From Solanum dulcamara (taxonomy: Eukaryota > Streptophyta > Magnoliopsida > Solanales > Solanaceae): a stretch of DNA of 64,000 nucleotides. The stretch spans positions 45,824,293-45,888,292 of the forward strand of contig NC_077238.1 of the NCBI RefSeq assembly GCF_947179165.1, read 5' to 3'. Below are positions 60,204-64,000 of the stretch, one piece after another (the stretch's first letter is position 1; each line of letters opens with the position of its first letter). A program made the translations under genes and the position numbers. The notes below the pieces were generated by a model, which saw only the letters and a program-made list of their open reading frames with translations, was not told the DNA's origin and did no database searches.

Positions 60204-61700
60204 ATGCCAAATAAAAGGAGTCGAGGCATTTCCTTGAGTCCCTTTAATCTTAAAATCAAAATAGCACTACGTATGATGGTGAACAACAACAAAACAGTGA
60301 TGGACACGAAATTGGTGATGACAAAAAATGAATTAAAGGGCAACAAGAGAATTTACAGTAACATCAACCACAAACTGTTCTAAACAATCCACCAGTAGTG
60401 GGAGAGCATCCTCCACCCAGGCATCTTCCTAACTTTAGCATATGGAACAACTATGGAGTCAACCATGGCTATCAGAACTACTGGTGACATTGTGTTACCT
60501 CTATTACTGCCTGGAACTAATTTCAACATACAAACAGACTGATTAAAATGATTCATTGTTGGGGGTTTTTGCTAGCCTGACATCCAAGGATCCTTAAACC
60601 TATCTTAACAATGTGGTGTATGTTTGCAAGAGCACATTCCCGCAGTAAAGCTAACCATCGCAATCATCAGATTGCATATTTTTCCATTATTACTTGTTGG
60701 CGACTCTACAATTTGGTTTTTTAAATTTCCATACAATTCCATTATGACATAGGATCAATTACATGAGGCATTTATTGAAAAGTATTTCCAATTTTCAAAG
60801 AAACTGAAGCTGAGAGACCAAATCAACAATTTCCAATAAATACCTAGAGAGTCAATTAGTTAAGCGTGGAAAAGATTCATAAAGTACCTACGAAGTCTAC
60901 CAAATCATAGAATAACCGATGAGTCTCTTATTGAGCTATTCTACCGCATACTTGATGATAATAGAAAATCTGTTACGAACATAATTACTAAAGGAGCATT
61001 CTTGGCCAACACTTATCAAGAGGCTACAGAGAAACTCGACTGTGTTGTAATGAGTAACTATGCTTGAAGAACTAGTGATACTGAAACTCCAAAAAGATCT
61101 TTTGCAATTGGTACAAATCAGAGTTCTAAGATTCCAAAGGACGAGGTACTACAAGAGATTGCTTAGTTTAGAACTGAATTCAAACTAGCATATAGGAACT
61201 TGGGAGTAGAGAAAAAATAATGCAGTCAACAATCAAGGTAGGGCGCCAATTCATGATGACTATGGATATGAAAAAGATGCATAATATGTGAATTATCAAG
61301 AGGGGGTTTTCCCGAGTAACGCCTAAGAATCCAATTAGGATTCTTGTAGCCACGGTCAAGGAAATCAAGGTCAGAACTATAAAAACTTTATCGAGAGGGC
61401 TATTACAACTACCAAAACATTTATAATTGTGAATGGAACAACAATCCTAAGAATAATTACAAATGAAATGGATATAATAATCAAAACCACAGGCAAGAAA
61501 ATGAAGGTGATTGGGGAAAGGGTAATAACAACAAAGGTGGTGCATACATTCCACCTGAAAATCATTATGCTAGATTCAGAATTGCAAGAATCAAAGACAT
61601 GATGACAAAGATGATGAAAAAGTATGACATAGTTGAGGATAACCTTAAGGAGTACGTAATGATCTTTTAGGAATGAATCCAAAAGTTGAGTCACATTCCA
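60204..61700 (+). pseudogene. Gag remnant of the Athila-like element
   Basis: Begins MPNKRSRG at 60204, 112 bp after the PBS. Pieces of the capsid region follow: LHIFPLLLVGDSTIWFFKFP and EAFIEKYFQFSKKLKLRDQI (about 60670-60815), SLIELFYRILDDNRKSVTN (about 60920-60980), then ATEKLDCVVMSNYA. A long Asn/Gln-rich tail is at 61400-61560 (YNNQNHRQENEG, NNNKGGAYIPP). Stops and frame changes are frequent. The NDGQCMTVTTQSGAQT motif that marks the gag-protease junction comes at 61800-61850. Confidence 0.8.
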
Positions 61701-61789
61701 CATTCATAAAACTCATCGAGAAATAAATGGGGCATATTTTTTCATCTTTGAATTCAAGACAAAAAGGAAGTCTCCCAAGTAATATGATT

Positions 61790-62640
61790 CAAAATATAAA
61801 GAACGATGGGCAATGCATGACTGTGACCACCCAAAGTGGCGCTCAAACAGTGAATACACCAATGCCGTAACTTGAGGATGATACACATAACTCAACTGTT
61901 AGTAAGGATGAAACAGTAAGCATATCCGAGGAATAAGTAGTGCGTGAAAACCTAAACACCAAATAAACTTAGGAAGGACATAAAATGCATGATGAGAAAA
62001 CTAATAATGACAAAAAAAGTACTCCCACTCCAATTTCAATGCCACGATATCCTTTGCCTTTTCCACAAAGATTGAAAAAGAAGGTCGATGATGGGAAGTA
62101 TCTTAAGTTTATCTCCATTCTAAAACAATTTTCTATGAATGTTCCTTTGATAGAGGTTTTAGAGAAAATTCCTTGATATGCAAAGTTTATGAAGGATCTT
62201 GTCAAAAAGAATAGAATAGATAGTTTTGAACTGACATACAACTTGCTTAATTGTAGTACAATAGCTACTCGCTGAATTATGCAGAAAAGGATGATCTCAA
62301 AGCATTCACCAAACCATGTACCATAGGGTCATTCAAATTTACAAAGATGTTATGCCGCTAAGGAGCTAGCTTTAATTTGATACTGCTAGTAGTGTTTCGA
62401 CAACTGCGTTTAGGAGCCCCCAAATCAATGTCAATGCGTCTCTTGATGGGAAATGGTACTATGAAGAAGCCCTTGGGCATTATATTATGATGTTTTTGTG
62501 AAGGTTGAATCATTCATATTCCCCGCAAACTTCATCATTCTTGACTACAAGGTAGATTTTGATGTTCTAATCATTCCAGGTAAACCTTCTTGGCAACTGG
62601 ACGTGCTTTGGTGGAGATGGAAACTGGTCAATAGAAGTTT
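61790..62640 (+). pseudogene. Protease remnant of the Athila-like element
   Basis: After the NDGQCM motif comes a spacer that stays open at 61985-62176 (PRYPLPFPQRLKKKVDDGKY, LKQFSMNVPLIEVLEKIP), then YAKFMKDLVKKNR. The protease body from 62270 is badly frameshifted: the DLGA-type active site cannot be read cleanly around 62345-62385, but FIILDYKVDFDVLIIPGKP (about 62525-62585) matches the second conserved region. Confidence 0.75.
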
Positions 62641-62794
62641 CGGCTAAATATGAAAAAGTGGTTTTCGACGTATGTCGAGCAATAAGGCATCACAATGTGC
62701 TATGAGTTGTTTCTGTGATTAATGTTGTTGACGCTATACAATGAGAGATATTTATTAAGGTGAGATTGGGGTTAAAGTTCTAGCGGCTATTATC

Positions 62795-63154
62795 ATGAAC
62801 TTTGATGGAGATCACATTGGGGTTTATGATGAGGTGGTTTTTGCACTCAATGTCCTTGGGATACTCAATCACGCACCAAAGAGACTTGACTTAGACTTGA
62901 AGAATACAGATACCTCATCTGCAAAACCATCCATCGAAGAACCTCTGACTTCAAAACTCAAAGAATTGTCATCTCACTTGCAATATACATTCTTGGGGCC
63001 CAACAACATGCTGCTTGTAATAATAGCTGCCGATCTTCGCCAAAGGCAAGTAGAAGCTCTAACATCTATCTTGGTGCATTTCAAACGAGAAATAGGAATG
63101 TCCATAGCCGACAGCATAGGCATTCCACCTGACATATGTTCCCACAAAATCTAA
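62795..63154 (+). pseudogene. Protease-RT linker and RT start of the Athila-like element
   Basis: 119 open codons without an intact catalytic domain. The end PSIEEPLTSKLKELSSHLQY, TFLGPNNMLLVIIAADLRQRQ and HFKREIGMSIADSIGIPPDI matches the region leading into RT in Athila-like elements (LK.LP.HL.Y, GW.I.DI.GI.P). A stop at 63152 precedes the RT fingers. Confidence 0.78.
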
Positions 63155-63590
63155 CACATGCCAGACTGTAAACTATGCATTGAGAACCAAATGAGACTCA
63201 ACCCACCTATGCAACTGGTAGTTAAAAAGGATATTATCAAGTGGTTAGATTCTGGAGTTATTTACCCGATCGCTGATAGTAATTAGGTAAGTCCTGTTCA
63301 ACGTGTTCCAAAGAATGGTGGTGTTACTGTGGTTCCAAATGCAATGAATGAGCTCATTCCTATGAGGCCTTTCAAAAGGATTCCATTTGGATTATGCAAT
63401 GTACCGGCAACGTTTCAACATTTTATGATGTATATCTTTTTGGATATGGTGGATGACACAATCAAAGTTTTTATGGATGATTTTTCCATGCTTGGTGACT
63501 TATTTGATGATTGTTTTGCCCATCTCAAAGATGCACTCTAAAGGTGTGAAGAGTACAACCTGGTGCTCAATTAGGAGAAGTGTCACTTTA
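63155..63590 (+). pseudogene. Reverse transcriptase remnant with a central deletion
   Basis: Fingers MRLNPPMQLVVKKDIIKWL, DSGVIYPI and SPVQRVPKNGGVTVVPN (63190-63340) run straight into RPFKRIPFGLCNVPATFQHF and the catalytic FMDDFS (about 63470-63490). The piece between, which would hold the first catalytic Asp, is absent. The remaining frame 63329-63541 is open. Stops at 63284 and 63539. Confidence 0.85.
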
Positions 63591-64000
63591 TGGTAAAAGA
63601 GGGCATAACACCGAATTGTGACCAACCATTTGAGGTTATGTGTGATGCGAGTGGAGTGGCACTTAGTGTAGTATTAGGAAAAAGGTGTGAGAAGAGTCTA
63701 CATCCAATATACTTTGCTAGAAAAGCCCTTAATGTTGCCCAAAAAAACTACACTATGATCAAACAAGAGTTACTCATTATAGTATTTTCTTTTAAGAAGT
63801 TTAGATCCTACTTGCTTGACACCAAATACATTGTACACACATTTCATGGAACATTGAGATACCTCATGGAAAAGAAGGATGCTAAGACAAGATTGATTTG
63901 TTAGGTATTATTATTGCAATAGTTTGCTTTCGAAGTGAAAGATCAAAAAGGGACTAAAAATCAGGTTGTTGATCATATTTCTTGACTTGAAGAAGAGGCA
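63591..64000 (+). pseudogene. RNase H remnant, joined to RT by a deletion
   Basis: Right after CHFMVKEGI (RT end) the frame jumps to PNCDQPFEVMCDASGVALSV (CDAS active-site Asp at about 63650). It continues LHPIYFARKALNVAQKNYTM, KKFRSYLLDTK and LMEKKDAKTRLI, then a stop at 63902 and further RNase H linker sequence to the window edge. The RT thumb/connection is missing. Integrase would lie outside the window. Confidence 0.87.

Noticed and set aside
1..64000. Host protein-coding genes, tRNA genes, CRISPR arrays
   Set aside because: Looked for and not found. Every longer frame with recognisable similarity is a retrotransposon domain. No cloverleaf or spacer-repeat pattern noticed by eye.

Overview
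The window is plant nuclear DNA, most likely from a Solanaceae genome (inference from the style of the Ty3/Gypsy proteins and LTRs; I cannot name the species). It looks like repeat-rich, probably heterochromatic DNA. I find no intact host gene. Almost every base can be assigned to decayed Ty3/Gypsy LTR retrotransposons, with frameshifts, stops, internal deletions and nested insertions. Open frames on the LTRs and in antisense are shadows.

Region 1, 1-10756, and its direct copy, 21908-32626 (offset about 21,907 bp, roughly 98% identical by eye). Each copy holds a minus-strand chromovirus-like element (RNase H, RT, protease, gag, PBS, 5' LTR) followed by a plus-strand LTR, PBS and gag. That plus-strand LTR carries a nested minus-strand solo LTR. 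The stops and the nesting are shared, so the elements were dead before the block was duplicated. In copy A the plus-strand element continues to integrase (to about 12553). Copy B is cut off inside gag.

Region 2, 12554-21907, lies between the copies. It holds the 3' half of a minus-strand chromovirus (LTR 12554-14579, integrase/chromodomain, and a gag at 18480-19112). This is split by a plus-strand Athila-like fragment (16090-18230, gag and protease only). Then come a truncated plus LTR (19140-20794) and about 1.1 kb that I do not recognise, apart from a weak MITE-like candidate.

Region 3, 32627-58759, is an array of one LTR family: internal - LTR A - internal - LTR B (truncated) - internal fragment - LTR C - PBS/gag/internal - LTR D - LTR fragment E - LTR F (inverted) - 36 bp - LTR G. 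Each LTR carries palindromic TGACAYGTGTCA / CACGTG elements just upstream of a TATA stretch; in LTR G the element is amplified into a 24-bp tandem repeat. Two internal regions of the array (32955-33074 and 48461-48576) contain a full-length antisense 5S rRNA-derived sequence, with the A and C box regions still clear. A third related internal region (around 38.8 kb) lacks it. This is the most unusual signal in the window.

Region 4, 58760-64000, is a plus-strand Athila-like element: LTR, a tRNA-Asp-type PBS, gag, protease, and a pol from which two pieces (RT centre and RT-RNase H linker) are missing. It runs off the right edge.
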